From: a virus
Virus record (IMG/VR): IMGVR_UViG_3300009537_000200
Coordinates: 1 to 22,101 of that record
Reading direction: 5' to 3' (one strand)
DNA: 22,101 nucleotides
Below the pieces are notes generated by a model. It did not search any database. It saw nothing but the letters and a program-made list of their open reading frames with translations, and was not told the origin of the DNA. The position numbers were made by a program, and so were the translations under genes. This document shows, one piece after another, positions 21,815-22,101 of the stretch (the stretch's first letter is position 1; each line of letters begins with the position of its first letter).

Positions 21815-22101
21815 ACAATCACCCGTATCGCCTCGAAGGCTTCCGCGAACTCGTCGCCCGTTTGCAGCCCTCGCGTTCGCGCGAGCGCCGTCACGCTTTG
21901 GCCGCTCACGTAGAGTCGGTCGCACTGCGTCTCGAAGCACTCGACGGCGCGCAGCTTCTTGGTCAGCGACACGCGCACATGCACGTCTGCGCGGAAGTTT
22001 CGGCAACTCCAGGACGATTCGTATCCCAGCGTCGTGATGCCGCGAAACGCTCGCACGCTTTCGTCATGCGCCACGGCGTGGTCCTGGTGCTCGTCGGACG
22101 A
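21811..22101 (-). CDS. PIG-L (LmbE-like) deacetylase, C-terminal part
   Basis: The gene continues beyond the window, so only about 96 residues are seen. The visible sequence begins SSDEHQDHAVAHDESVRAFRG, which carries the PIG-L motif HxxH-like EHQDH that completes the zinc site, followed by the usual helix. The end KLRAVECFETQCDRLY is a typical PIG-L helix. PIG-L enzymes remove N-acetyl groups from sugars such as GlcNAc derivatives, and the next genes could then add other acyl groups. A GTG at 22074 is an internal in-frame codon and not a likely start. Confidence 0.8.
   Translation of the reverse strand, partial: SSDEHQDHAVAHDESVRAFRGITTLGYESSWSCRNFRADVHVRVSLTKKLRAVECFETQCDRLYVSGQSVTALARTRGLQTGDEFAEAFEAIRVIV

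Noticed and set aside
1-22101. tRNA, rRNA, CRISPR array, insertion sequence or attachment site
   Set aside because: No cloverleaf, spaced direct-repeat array, transposase or terminal repeat was seen by reading both strands; a search tool was not available.

Overview
This window looks like part of a contractile-tailed (Mu-like tail module) phage or prophage from a GC-rich Gram-negative host. Tail genes follow the Mu late order: paired tail chaperones, tape measure, DNA-circulation protein, baseplate hub, gp45-, gp46-, gp47- and gp48-like proteins, then fibres. Probable lipoproteins imply an outer membrane. An acid/Ser/Gly-rich lipoprotein with a Cys-rich end, together with a response-regulator domain, would suit a myxobacterium-like host, but that host guess is inference. 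No integrase, capsid, portal, terminase, tail sheath or tail tube gene is present.

Layout. (1) Positions 1-1216, + strand: four overlapping small genes of unknown function. (2) 1228-1266: a hairpin followed by a T-run that ends leftward transcription. (3) 1292-5925, - strand: a lysis region. In transcription order it holds an unknown protein, a membrane-anchored coiled-coil protein, a membrane-anchored response-regulator receiver protein, a holin-like protein, an unknown protein, a probable lipoprotein, a papain-like cysteine protease, a proline/cysteine-rich probable lipoprotein, two very small genes, and an endolysin (peptidoglycan-binding domain plus M15 peptidase). (4) 5929-18519, - strand: tail module, interrupted at 9923-10561 by one + strand lipoprotein gene that looks like a moron. 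(5) 18521-22101, - strand: a sugar-modification cassette of PIG-L deacetylase (cut by the window edge), two left-handed beta-helix acyltransferases, a zinc-ribbon protein, an unknown protein, a SAM methyltransferase and a GT-A-like glycosyltransferase. It is joined to the tail genes with almost no spacing.

The - strand genes form one long, tightly packed operon read from the right edge to the terminator near 1230. Most junctions are ATGA, GTGA or TA(A/G)TG overlaps, so they are probably translationally coupled. The biology would be: coat or modify something with a sugar, build the tail, then lyse the cell. The strongest novelties are the phosphoreceiver protein inside the lysis cassette, the cysteine protease beside it, the sugar cassette fused to the tail operon, a -1 frameshift element with a stem-loop in the tail chaperone gene, and the disintegrin-like Cys-rich moron lipoprotein.
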